Assembly: GCF_036711975.1 (NCBI RefSeq)
Contig: NC_091972.1
Coordinates: forward strand, 10,359,001-10,423,000
DNA length: 64,000 bases
Direction of reading: 5' to 3'
From: Onthophagus taurus
Lineage: Eukaryota; Arthropoda; Insecta; Coleoptera; Scarabaeidae
The translations under genes and the position numbers were made by a program. This document shows positions 24,401 through 34,533 of the stretch, in pieces; position 1 is the first letter of the stretch; each line of letters starts with the position of its first letter. A model generated the notes under the pieces. It made no database searches and was not told the origin of the DNA. It saw only the letters and a list, made by a program, of their open reading frames with translations.

Positions 24401-27400
24401 ATCTGACTTTCGCGTTTACTCCTCCTGGTTTAAAAACAGAGTATAGTTCTAGTGCAAGTGTTAGTTCTAGTTTTAATTGTTATTCAGCACTAAGTTGTAT
24501 ATTTTTAAGTTTCGGGTTTAGCCCTGTGTCTTCAGACGCTGAATGTTAGGTAAGGTTAGTTTTGTTTACAAACATTAATTATACCATGAAGTATTCTTTG
24601 GCAATTAGTAATGGCAATTAGTAATGGCAATTATAGCGTGAAGTTTTCTTTTGTAATGTCAATTATAGCGTGAAGGAATGTTCGGTAAGGTTAGTTTTGT
24701 TTACAAACATTAATTATACCATGAAGTATTCTTTGGCAATTTGTAATGTCAATTATAGCGTGAAGTTTTCTTTTGTAATGTCAATTATAGCGTGAAGGAA
24801 TGTGATGTAAGGTTAGTTTTGTTTACAAACATTAATTATACCATGAAGTTTTCTTTGGCAATTAGTAATGGCAATTATAGCGTGAAGTTTTCTTTTGTAA
24901 TGTCAATTATAGCGTGAAGGAATGTGAGGTAAGGTTAGTTTTGTTTACAAACATTAATTATACCATGAAGTATTCTTTGGCAATTAGTAATGGCAATTAT
25001 AGCGTGAAGTTTTCTTTTGTAATGTCAATTATAGCGTGAAGGAATGTTCGGTAAGGTTAGTTTTGTTTACAAACATTAATTATACCATGAAGTATTCTTT
25101 GGCAATTTGTAATGGCAATTATAGCGTGAAGTTTTCTTTTGTAATGTCAATTATAGCGTGAAGGAATGTGAGGTAAGGTTAGTTTTGTTTACAAACATTA
25201 ATTATACCATGAAGTTTTCTTTGGCCTTCCTTATGTTAGGTAAGGTCTTTGATTATATATAATATGGATTGAGCTAACTGAATATATCTACTAACAAAAA
25301 TGTTGCTCAAGGTGAATAGACGCAGATGGAAAGCGGTAATGTGAAAGTGTAACAAAGATAGATATATTATATGTCAGTACAGTATATCTATCTCACTTCT
25401 ATCAGTACACCCATTATGTGGCAGTACGCTTCTATATCTATCTCGGTTCGATCACCTTGCGCAAGCTATCTCTCTCGTTGGCTCAATCCATATTATATAT
25501 AATCAAAGGGTAAGGTTAGTTTTGTTTACAACATTGAGGTCTTATATATAATCTAGAGTGCGTATGTGGTGGTGGTGGGGGTTATCAGAAAGTCAGACAT
25601 GTTGGATGTACCGACCTGAATTTAGCTATAGTTTCAAGTCTCTATTGTACCTGCAATTATAACCTCACAATTCTCATAAATACATTGTTATTTTTATTAA
25701 AATTTTATTTTTGTTGAAGGTTTTCGAATTCTTTTTGTTTCACATATGTTTTTTATAATTTGGTAAGTTAGAAGATTATTTACAACAGTCCATAAAATGT
25801 TTCTGGTTAGTTGACTTGAAATTAACAATGAAGTTCAAGTACAGTTTATTATTAAGGAATATTCAGTTCTTTTAAAATAAACTAACAATTATTTATAAGC
25901 AAAAGGTTAACGTGATCAATCAGAATTGTTTTAAATATTTTCTTCTTAGTTTATGTTAATTATAAGGGTTATTGTTAAAGATTATTAAGTTCTTTTAAAA
26001 TATTATATAATTAATAATTATTTATTAATAAAAAATTAATGTATTTTGTTTTGGTTATTATTTTCTGTCTTTCCAGTTTATAATAATGTAAATTCTGCAT
26101 AACTATATATAAGAATTTCGAATTTCCCGCTAAGTTGGTACATCTAATATGGCGACCTTTCTGGCTTCATTTTAGGCGTGGTGGGGACAACAGCATACGT
26201 ACTCTAGATTATATATACGATCTCAATGGTTTACAAACATTAATTATACCTTGAAGTTTTCTTTGGCAATTATACTCTGTTTTTAAACCAGGAGTATTTT
26301 AAATTTGTCACCAGATTGACCTTGCACGTAATTGGTTGAATGCGAGGAAGGTTCACACACAGGCAATTTTAAATTTGAAGGTTAGGTTATTGCTTTGATT
26401 ATATATAATATGGATTGAGCTAACTGAATATATCTACTAACAAAAATGTTGCTCAAGGTGAATAGACGCAGATGGAAAGCGATAATGTGAAAGTGTAACA
26501 AAGATAGATATATTATATGTCAGTACGCTTCTATATCTATCTCACTTCTATCAGTACACCCATTATATGGCAGTACGCTTCTATATCTATCTCACTTCTA
26601 TCAGTACACCCATTATATGGCAGTACGCTTCTATGTCTATCTCGGTTCGATCACCTTGCGCAAGCTATCTCTCTCGTTGGCTCAATCCATATTATATATA
26701 ATCAAAGGGTTATTGACAATTCGACAGTTTCGTGTCATTATTGTAAATTTTGTGTTCTTAAACCCTTCTTTATTATATTTTGAAATAAATACACTCATAA
26801 CTTCAATGTTAATTTGTATGTTTAGTGTTGACGATAACAAACGAAAATAAATACAATAATAAGTAAATAAATAAATAATAATAATTATTAATTTAAATTT
26901 ACCGCCAAAATATCTAGTGATATTTTCTGGTGATTTTTCCTAGTGTAAATCTGACTTTCGCGTTTACTCCTCCTGGTTTAAAAACAGAGTATAACTGTAA
27001 CCAACTTCACAACAATTTGTCAAAACTAAAAGTCAATTTTATAAAACGTCGTTTTCTTTACGAAAATTAATTAATTTATGCTTAAATCATACGAAAAAGG
27101 GAATGTGTTTAGGTTTTTTTAATATCAAACATTTAGAAACTCCTAAAAAATTGAGTTAAATGGAGGTTTTTTGAAATTTTAACGTTTTAAATAATTATTA
27201 TTAGTCTGTCAAGTTGGTACCTGTGAATGTCCGTGAATAATTATTATTCACCGCTATTATTCACTCCGTGAAAAATAACTACCGTTTTGTTTTAGAAAAC
27301 TCATTCATAAGGTATATATTATAAGGTAGTCGTGGACAAAAGTTTTTGTATACTGCAAAATCACTAAAATATATTTTCTGTAATTCGCGACGGTAATGAA

Positions 27401-29745
27401 AGCTCTAACAGTACTCAAACGGGTGCTGTAATGAGACTCCTTACAGCATCCGATGCTGTAATGAGATTTTAGTAACATTTTATGGAACCTGTTCAAGTTG
27501 GTGACATTGGATCATTAATTTTTTTAGTTGTCAATGTGACAATTTTTGTCTATGGATGTTTAAACACGTTCTTAGCATCGAATACAAGGTCTACAATGAT
27601 GAGGACATTGACTCTGAACAATTTCACTTATTTTGGGAGGTGTACATCAAACATTTTTTTCAGGTGAATATATTTTGTGTTTTGACAGTTTCTAATTGTC
27701 AATTCAAAGTTTCTATTTTGCACCCGTTTGAGTGCTGTTATAGCTTTCATTACCGTAGCGAATTACAAAAAAACAATTTAAAAAACTCAAATTCCAGAAC
27801 CAAATTTGACAAATGTATTGAAGATTCGGTCCAAATTACGTTGAGAATCATTCTCATTTGGTTGGTTTCTAAAGTTAATTGAAATCAATGATTTTTCTAC
27901 TTACCTTGAAACTGAAACCACACTCATCATTGAACTAGTTAATTTATGTGGTTCTGTAACGCTAAACAAAGAGGCATCTAATTTCTCCAAGGTCAATGGA
28001 ACAATAATTTCTGGTCTTAAAGCAGCTAAATAATTCAAGGTTAACATAATATCTTGCATCCCTTGTTTGCAAAAAATCGCCTGTTCCAAAGCTGGTTTTA
28101 AAATGTTTACAAATCTATCGATATCATCATTAGTGAGGTTATGTGATGGTCGGCAATTATGTCTCCAATCATTTTTCTTATAACGTTCTCTATGAACGCG
28201 TTCTACGAAATAAAACGAAATTTTGCGTAGAAATTCGCGTATTTTCATCGTCCAAACTCCTGCGTTTGCTGGGTGGAAATAAGAGTCGAGCGTTTGCATA
28301 AACTTTTCTAAATGAAAATATGCTATTTCGCTTCCTCCTCCTAAAGTAGCGACGATCCAAAGAGTCATTGCTGACATGTCAATTTTATAAAGCTTCATAG
28401 ATTGTTTTTTTCTGTATCCTACAGGTAAATGTAAAGTACGCAGAAACCTAACATACATTATCGGAATGTAGGGTTCCCAATCAATATAACCTATATTAAA
28501 ATTTGCTAATCTGCCCATTAAAACAGCCATATCACTTTCCCATAAGTTTGCGTTGTGACAAACTTCCCATAGATTCATAAATTCTTCAAACCATAAATTA
28601 TAACCGGAATGTGCTTCCTCCGGCTTGGTAACAACTGGTAAAAAAACTTCTAAATAACCAATTGCATCGCTTATAAAATTATTGCTATAAGGACACATTT
28701 TTGGTCGAAATTCGTCGAGAATTTCTTGAGTTGCACTCACCGGAAAGTACCTAATAAATTATTTTTTAAACAAAAACTTTCAGATTATAATAAATAAATC
28801 ATAAACTCACAATCTCGCCGCTCGAATAACATTTTCCAACGAATTTTCTAAAGATGACGAATATCTATACATCCCTATTCCAGATTTCCCTTGTTCTAAA
28901 ACCCTTACACAAAGATCATACAATGGTCTCCATTCTAATTGCAAGTCATCTTGTTTTAAAAGATACGATTTTCTACAAAAGAATTGATTAATATTCATAT
29001 TTCAATGTTTTAAGTTAAATTTTACTTTAACAGTAGATTTAAAGTAACTGCAAATTTACTTATTCTAGCTGGTTCCAAATTTGGAATAGTCAATAGTTCA
29101 TAAAAAAGTTTAATTAAAATAACATGATCTTCCTTCGAAAACTTTAGTCCATAAATTTTTAAATATCTGAAAAAAAATAAATTTTAAAAATTAATATTTG
29201 TATACAGCGCCATCTATTGATATTAATTATTAAATTAAATTCTCTAAAAATCAAATACATTTTTTTACAAAATATTTATTAACACATTTACTATTTATTA
29301 GTAATTTAAAATGGTTTTATTCGATGTAATTTATTATTATTATTATTAAGTTTTAGTTATATTAAATTTTAAATTGACAGAAGATTCGTACAGCGCCCTC
29401 TACGTCACCACGTGAGGGTCAGTGAGGCTTTGAGTGAATTGTCAATATTCATATAGTGAAAAAATGAATTTCATTTTTAACAAAGATTTACAACGAAATA
29501 ATTTAAATTAAAGAAATTGATTAATTCATTTTATACCTATTTAATCTGGATGTCCACAAAGCGCAACCTGGTCTCATTTCCCTAGCCAAAATCGATTTGA
29601 TTAGGTTAGTTTTGATTTGTTGAAATAGTTTAGTTGATTCATCGTCTAATTTATCAGCATATGGTAAGAGTTTATTATAAACGTTTTCCTTTTGCGGTAT
29701 GAAACCAAGTTTTCGAAACCGTTCATCTTTTTCCATATTTTCCAT
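18496..29745 (-). CDS. PSME4: proteasome activator complex subunit 4 (PA200/Blm10)
   Basis: Eleven exons in transcription order: 29537-29745, 29026-29166, 28811-28972, 27905-28750, 21846-22979, 21600-21777, 21294-21545, 20738-21243, 20124-20682, 18908-20068, 18496-18855. They join in phase to 5508 nt and 1835 residues, close to the human length. Anchors along the protein are FIPQKENVYNKLLPYADKLD, LEWRPLYDL, HRERYKKNDW, NDMRKCFLTF, MEDRLHQNKKHMRH, EEKKGKDTFN, RHAGVLGLCAF and the C-terminal VPPTYYA, whose last residues act as the Hb-Y-X proteasome-docking tail. PA200 is a HEAT-repeat cap on the 20S proteasome in the nucleus; its bromodomain-like region recognises acetylated histones. The first ATG is at 29745; the frame runs open farther upstream only from a non-ATG codon. 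Intron 4 (22980-27904) is swollen by transposons. No frameshift was seen. Confidence 0.95.
23196..23770 (+). pseudogene. piggyBac-like transposase N-terminal remnant
   Basis: Inside PSME4 intron 4, opposite to the gene. The first part is acidic (LTDEELLVEAEKICVELENL). After a stop the same neighbourhood continues KWRKREKQTEILGYDYPK, stop, then NNPTDYFLTLMGNCMKDITF and QSNLYATQRNNS. The order W/P, DYF, then NLYATQ is that of the N-terminal part of piggyBac (PGBD) transposases. The catalytic region is absent and several stops are present, so it is a relic. Confidence 0.5.
23833..23935. repeat. fold-back repeat
   Basis: Two arms (catataatgagggctattat... and its near complement ...ataatagctcattatatg) flank a loop with aaggttaag and ttaacct. 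The ataatagc core recurs near 27240-27280 in inverted orientation, on the far side of the transposon cluster. Confidence 0.55.
24041..24447. repeat. MITE family A, copy 1 (complete, about 407 bp)
   Basis: The first 31 bases (24041-24071, beginning actatactctgtttttaaac) and the last 31 (24417-24447) are perfect inverted repeats. There is no coding capacity. The second copy at 26271-26993 shares most of the interior. The ends contain TATA palindromically, so the target duplication could be TA or TATA and the superfamily (Tc1/mariner-like?) is not settled. Confidence 0.8.
25247..25508. repeat. MITE family B, copy 1 (hAT-like, 262 bp)
   Basis: Perfect 28-base terminal inverted repeats begin ctttgattatatataatatg. 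The element is flanked by an exact 8-bp duplication GGTAAGGT at 25239-25246 and 25509-25516. GGTAAGGT is the start of the 122-bp tandem unit, so the element inserted into the array. The 8-bp duplication points to the hAT superfamily. Confidence 0.85.
25532..26228. repeat. non-autonomous element family C (hAT-like, 697 bp)
   Basis: Terminal inverted repeats of about 35 bases (cattgag...) match at some 32 positions. They are flanked by the exact 8-bp duplication GTTTACAA at 25524-25531 and 26229-26236. Removing the element and one duplication restores the 122-bp unit across the junction. No transposase frame is visible inside. Confidence 0.85.
26271..26993. repeat. MITE family A, copy 2, interrupted by a family B element
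   Basis: Same ends and interior as the copy at 24041-24447, split by the family B insertion at 26393-26707. The left end abuts the tandem array at ggcaattata. The right end leads into non-array sequence. Confidence 0.8.
26393..26707. repeat. MITE family B, copy 2 (315 bp)
   Basis: Same 28-base inverted ends as copy 1, with the 8-bp duplication GGTTATTG at 26385-26392 and 26708-26715. The intact family A copy shows the corresponding undisrupted site (ggtaattg near 24177). Inside, a 50-bp unit starting cagtacgcttctatatctat begins at 26521, 26571 and 26621, so this copy is longer than copy 1. Confidence 0.85.
27379..27767. repeat. MITE family D (about 390 bp)
   Basis: Arms of 48 bases at 27379-27426 and 27720-27767 are inverted repeats with three differences, starting tgtaattcgc. 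The interior holds tgctgtaatgaga twice and short frames without protein-family features. It lies near the 3' end of PSME4 intron 4, about 140 bp upstream (plus coordinate) of exon 4. Confidence 0.75.
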
Positions 29746-30163
29746 TGCGTCACTTATCACTTTTTTTTAACATTAAATTTTACAAAAACAATCACATACA
29801 AATACGTTTAACACTTGACACTTGTTTATTGTATGTATAAAGATGTCTTGAACTTATTTAGGTGTTGTATGTTACGTTTCAATTTTTGCACTAGTCATTT
29901 GCAGACATACTTTATTCCAACAGTCATGTTTCTCATCCACCAATTAAATGAAACAGCAGAAAGACTGGCGCTGGATTTCCACCAATGACGTATAAGCTGG
30001 AATAGCGCCAAATTTAAACATGTGTATCGAAGGTCGTACAAATTCGGAATATAATTTAAACAATGTTTATTGCACAAACTTTTTATTGTTGAATAATCAA
30101 TTTGAATATAAAAATAAAATATGTTACTCATTTTAATTTCTTTTATTACAGATATCAATAAAA
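29746..30163. promoter_or_regulatory. shared divergent promoter region of PSME4 and the FASTKD gene
   Basis: The start codons of the two head-to-head genes are 418 bp apart. An acceptor-like ttttattacag precedes the FASTKD start by about a dozen bases, so that gene may have a non-coding first exon in this interval. No TATA element is evident. Co-regulation is an inference from position only. Confidence 0.5.
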
Positions 30164-33100
30164 ATGTCTATGTTATTGAAAAGATTAAAACTTTATAATA
30201 ATTTGAGACTATTATCATCCTCGATTAATAAAGGTAAAAAAATCCTTTAAGAAGCTTTAAGTTATAAGTGTTGATTAATATTATTTTTTAGGTGTTATCA
30301 AAGCTAGTAATCCAAATAATAATCAAAATGTGGATTTATTGGAGAATAATCTCAAAGGATCTAGTTCGATCGATGAACTTTTTTCTTTGGTAAATAGCCA
30401 TTATACCATCATGAATGCGCACCATGTCATGCACGCTTTAAATACGATATTTACGTTACAAAAACAGGAAAGGTAGGTTATTTCAGAAGGAAATGGTCTT
30501 TGTTCCTTATAAATAGATGTTATTTTGGCACTGATTCTGACCTTATCCTTTAAAAACAAAGTTAAACCGTCTTCAACTTATTAGATTATAAAAACATTGT
30601 TGTTTTTCAACAACATTTTTTGAATTCTTAATATATTACACTTGCGATAGTGTGGACACAAAAATATAGTGGGTCGTTCATATTTATAAGGGTGTTTTTT
30701 TAACTCTTAGTAATGTTCATATTAATTAATATACCCAACGTCATCATTGCAAGTATGCAACCAATATCACAGTATTTATTTTATAATACGCGATTTGTGT
30801 GTTGCAATACCAATACTGTGATATTGGTTGCATACTTGCAATGATGACGTCGGATACGATAATTAATTAATGTAATTTTTGATGTTAATTCATCACTATT
30901 ACATAAGTCAAAGTAACTAGTAGGATATACGGATGACATTAACATAATGGGGAAGAATGTGAATGAGGGAAACCACAGACCTGGAAAAAGCAGCAGGAGA
31001 GTTGGGCCTAAAGATTAACGAAAGCAAGACCAAGGTGCTCATACAATGAAGAAGTAACAGAATGAGAAAGCAAGATCTAACGTTTGGAAATCGGATTTTG
31101 AGGGCGTAAATGACTTTATGTATCTTGGCACCACTATACCCAATATCAAGGACGAAATGAAAGAATTACGCAGAAGAATTACAAGCACAAAGAAGACGTA
31201 CTACACCTTGTCCAACCTTTTCTAGTCTGAAACGTCCATACAAAACCAAAGATACAGCTTTATAAGACAATTAGAACAGATATTATCGTTTTCGAGTTAT
31301 TCGCAAAAAGATACAACCTCGTTTTTTGAAATACTGTCATAAATTGTGGGTGCCCATGAAAAAAAATCGTAAGCAAAGCAGTTTGTAGAGTTATTAGCCA
31401 ACGTAGTGTAAAATCTGAATTTTCTTCAATCCAATTTCTCAAATTAATGGTCATCAGTAAAAGCATTTTTTCTAAAAATTCAGCATCAGTTGTACATCTT
31501 TCCATCATACTATGGCAAAACATTAATGAAAACATTTCAAAATCAAGATTGTATCGACTAATCAAAATTTTCTAAGAGTGAAAATCATTTTAAAATGAAA
31601 TAGGCTTATAGAATCAGTTGGAAAATTTAAGGGTTTACGACATAATAAAGATATAGGCTTTGTGAATAGCCTGTATAGCATTGATCCCGTGATTGCATAT
31701 TTTCAAAAGTGATCTTAAACGATTTCTGATGATAACATTGCTCTGTTTGCCATATATTATATTTCTAACACAAACCACATTGAAAGTATTTAAAAATTTC
31801 TTAACTTTGAAGGTCCATATCTTAGCCATTTATGGGTTTAGGCCAAACATTTTTACACGAAACATCATCATTTTGACTTTTGTATTTGTGATTAAAATTA
31901 TGCCACGACTTACAGAAACACCTGTATAAAACTAAAAAAAGACTCAAATGGGTGGAATTTTGAAGTCGTGAATGATTTTGTATATCTTGGCACCACTAAA
32001 GAAAAACAAAGATATAGCTTTATAAGACCAGCCCTATGTTATGGTAGTGAAGTTTGGACACTGTCACAAAAGCCCGAATTAAACCTAGATACTTTCAAGA
32101 GAAAGATTCTGTGTAAAATCTATGGTCCGATCAAAGAAGACGAACAATGAAGCTAGCGTTTCAACGTATATGAAACTGCAAAAACTCAAATGGGCTGGTT
32201 ATATAGAAAGAATAGACGTTTCAAGAGTGACCAAAAAAGTGCCAAGATTGGGCCAAGAGACCAGGTGATTGCTGGCGGAATAAAGTGGAGATGGACGAAC
32301 TATACTACAGGTGCATAATTGGAAAGCGATAGCGAGGGACAGACGACAGAATTGGACTGTAGTGCCATTGGATGGAAGGATTATTTTGACCATAACTGCT
32401 TTTTCTGGAATTGAGGTTCAAGGTCAAATTTTGATTTGACCATTCTGCAGCTACATTCAATACTTGAATTGCATCGGAAACACATCTACTGCCTCATTTT
32501 TGTCCAAATCTTCTACATCTATAGCAGTGTAATCACCTTAAAATTTGCAGTACATAATTATGTTATCGAATTCTAAAACCACTTATGCATCAATTTACTG
32601 GGGCTATTTCGCAAGTGTACTATATTTATGTCGCAAGAAATCAAACTAATTAAAAATAAATTCAAAACTTTTTTCTTTGTTTTAGAAGATTCAAATCATC
32701 TCCTAATAAGATTTTATTAGATCCAACATTTGAAAAACTCTGTTCAAAATTAACAGTTTTCGCCGGAACAATTGATTATGGGGATGTGTTAGATGCGTTA
32801 AAAGTATTAACTTTATTAAATGTACCATCCAATAGTACAATTTATCAAACATTACTTCAATTATTAAGACACAGCATAAATCAGTTCTCTTTACATCAAA
32901 TAATCTTCCTACATTTTCTATTGACGAAAGTTGAAAAAACTCCTTTATCTGAAGCGTTTTTATTGGCTTTACCAATGGCTTTCGAATTAATGGTTCCATT
33001 AAAATTAGATAGGACCAATACAAAACTGTTAGCCGATTGTTTACAATTTACATCAAGAAATAACGTAAGCAATCAATGTGTTGAAATAATAGCATTAGCT

Positions 33101-34471
33101 TTATTAAGGCTAAAATTGAATCCAAGAATTAGTTTGAGTGTTATTTGGTCTGTATGTGATTTACAACCCGCAAGTTATACTGAACCGTTATTGAAAAAAC
33201 TTTTAAAAAATATCATGTTTAATTTGGGTGAATATAATTACGATGAATTAGAATCGACTCTTACAAAATTAACAAATCGATTTTCAAACAGAAATCCGTA
33301 TTATTATAATCAAGAATTTTATGATTTTTGTGCTAATTATATCATAGATAATGATACTGGATTTGAACAAGGTACTCACTTTTTAAGAAAAGTTTTAAAA
33401 ACCGTAAGAAAAAATTATTATTAAAATATACTTTATTATTAATCTTTGTTTTTAGAATTATTTTAATCCAAATATTTTCGAATACGTTTTAAAATCGTGT
33501 CGAGAAAATTCTGATTTATTAAAATTAGGGGATCCGCTTCATGTTTACACATTAATTTGTACGGCTGCTTTGACAGATTATGAATCAGAAAATGTAGACT
33601 ACCTAAAGAAAATTTTAATGGGATTTAACCATAAATATTTCTTAAAAAATTTTCCAGAACGTGAAAATTTACTAAGATACGCGACTTCTTTGTGTATTTT
33701 AGGTAATTACTCACGGGTTGTTTTAGAAAAGATTTTTAATCCAGTTTATTTAGATAAAATTTATCAAAAACGTAAGTTTCGATTTATTTCTTTAAATAAA
33801 ATGAATTAATAAAGTATTTTCAGGTTTTGTTCATGATGTTGAAAATATTATTCTTTTATCTCAACTTATAAAATTGTATAAACCGGAATTTAAAGATTTA
33901 TTACCTGATAATGAATGGTTGAGAACTTTACGAAATAATACATTTTTTGGTAATGAGTTTCCTTTAGAAGGTGTTTTACACACAGTTTTTGGAGGGAAAA
34001 ATTTTGTTCGTACTAACGTAACAAGCAAAATGCATCATATGATAGGTAATAATCACATATTTCTCATAAAATTTTAAACAATTATGTTTTAGATCATGTT
34101 ATTGTATTAAGAAAAGGTGGATTTCCAGTTCATGTAGAACAATCAAGTCTCGATTTAGAAGATATACCAATAGATTCATCAAACCAAATGTACTAATATA
34201 AAATATATTTACGCATTATTATTTATTATTTAATTTTTTTTTCAGGATTTTAATATTAGGTCTTTCTAATCAACGATATTCTGTAAGAACAAAAATAATG
34301 AAAGCATCTACAATGTTGACAATTAAAATGTTAGAAGATAAAGGTTATGCCGTCGTTCCGATTGATTTAGGAGTATTCAAAAATTGTCAGGATTTCGAAA
34401 AAATACCTTATATTATGGAACAAATTAAATTAAAAACAAATTATATGGAAGAAATATCGAGTTTTTCATAA
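30164..34471 (+). CDS. FASTK-domain mitochondrial RNA-binding protein (FASTKD family)
   Basis: Seven exons, 30164-30233, 30292-30472, 32686-33403, 33456-33771, 33824-34045, 34093-34189 and 34246-34471, join in phase to encode 609 residues. The N-terminus (MSMLLKRLKLYNNLRLLSSS) is basic and hydroxylated, a good mitochondrial targeting signal. The middle is helical Leu-rich repeat-like sequence typical of the FAST_1/FAST_2 regions. The last exon encodes ILILGLSNQRYSVRT...KMLEDKGYAVVPIDL, matching the C-terminal RAP domain. FASTKD proteins bind and mature mitochondrial mRNAs and rRNAs in RNA granules. The length is nearest FASTKD4/TBRG4, but I cannot assign the paralogue. Intron 2 (30473-32685) is filled with LINE fragments and a hairpin. 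Confidence 0.88.
30738..30850. repeat. perfect 38-bp hairpin in FASTKD intron 2
   Basis: Bases 30738-30775 and 30813-30850 are exact reverse complements (acgtcatcattgcaagtatg...) separated by 37 bases. Weaker complementarity (attaattaat) continues outward to about 30722 and 30880. This looks like a fold-back MITE. Confidence 0.85.
30940..31265 (+). mobile_element. LINE reverse-transcriptase fragment
   Basis: Plus-strand pieces read YTDDINIMGKNV (the YADD motif, with Thr), ELGLKINESKTKVL, VNDFMYLGTTI and ELRRRITSTKKTYYTLSNLF. These are the ordered catalytic and post-catalytic motifs of a non-LTR reverse transcriptase, with frameshifts. It ends at a segment (ctttataagac) that is also present at 32018. 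Confidence 0.7.
31266..31945. other. unidentified insertion between LINE fragments
   Basis: This segment separates two LINE pieces that overlap in homology. A 101-residue minus-strand frame (31260-31565) is open but matches no family I know and could be chance. The right end, acacctgtataaaac, resembles transposon termini. Confidence 0.35.
31946..32410 (+). mobile_element. LINE reverse-transcriptase C-terminal fragment
   Basis: Reads VNDFVYLGTT again, then YSFIRPALCYGSEVWTLSQK and FKRKILCKIYGPIKED, then after frame breaks the terminal tail (GPRDQVIAGGIKWRW, ESDSEGQTTELDCSAIGWKD). It is the downstream part of the same kind of LINE as 30940-31265 and partly duplicates it. Confidence 0.75.
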
Positions 34472-34527
34472 TAAAATGTTGTTAAGATAGGCAACTCTTT
34501 ATACGTTAATATGACACCTAACCTTGA

Positions 34528-34533
34528 AATAAA
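34528..34533 (+). terminator. FASTKD-gene polyadenylation signal
   Basis: AATAAA about 57 bases after the stop codon. Confidence 0.5.

Larger units (their letters stand above)
24538..26270. repeat. 122-bp tandem array, interrupted
   Basis: The block starting taaggttagttttgtttac begins at 24551, 24686, 24808, 24930, 25052 and 25174. The spacing is 135 once and then 122 four times. Each unit contains the motif attatagcgtgaag twice. Units are more than 95 per cent alike by eye. After 25238 the array is broken by two transposons (25247-25508 and 25532-26228) and its last unit resumes at 26229. It lies wholly within PSME4 intron 4. Confidence 0.85.

Noticed and set aside
24551-25240. Regular direct repeats suggestive of a CRISPR array
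   Set aside because: The 122-bp units are contiguous with no unique spacers, in a eukaryotic intron; it is a tandem repeat.
26517-26850. Overlapping 77-88 residue frames in the intron
   Set aside because: Produced by the 50-bp internal repeat of the family B MITE.
27482-27882. Plus-strand frames of 61 and 108 residues
   Set aside because: They fall in the family D MITE and adjoining intron, with no protein features.
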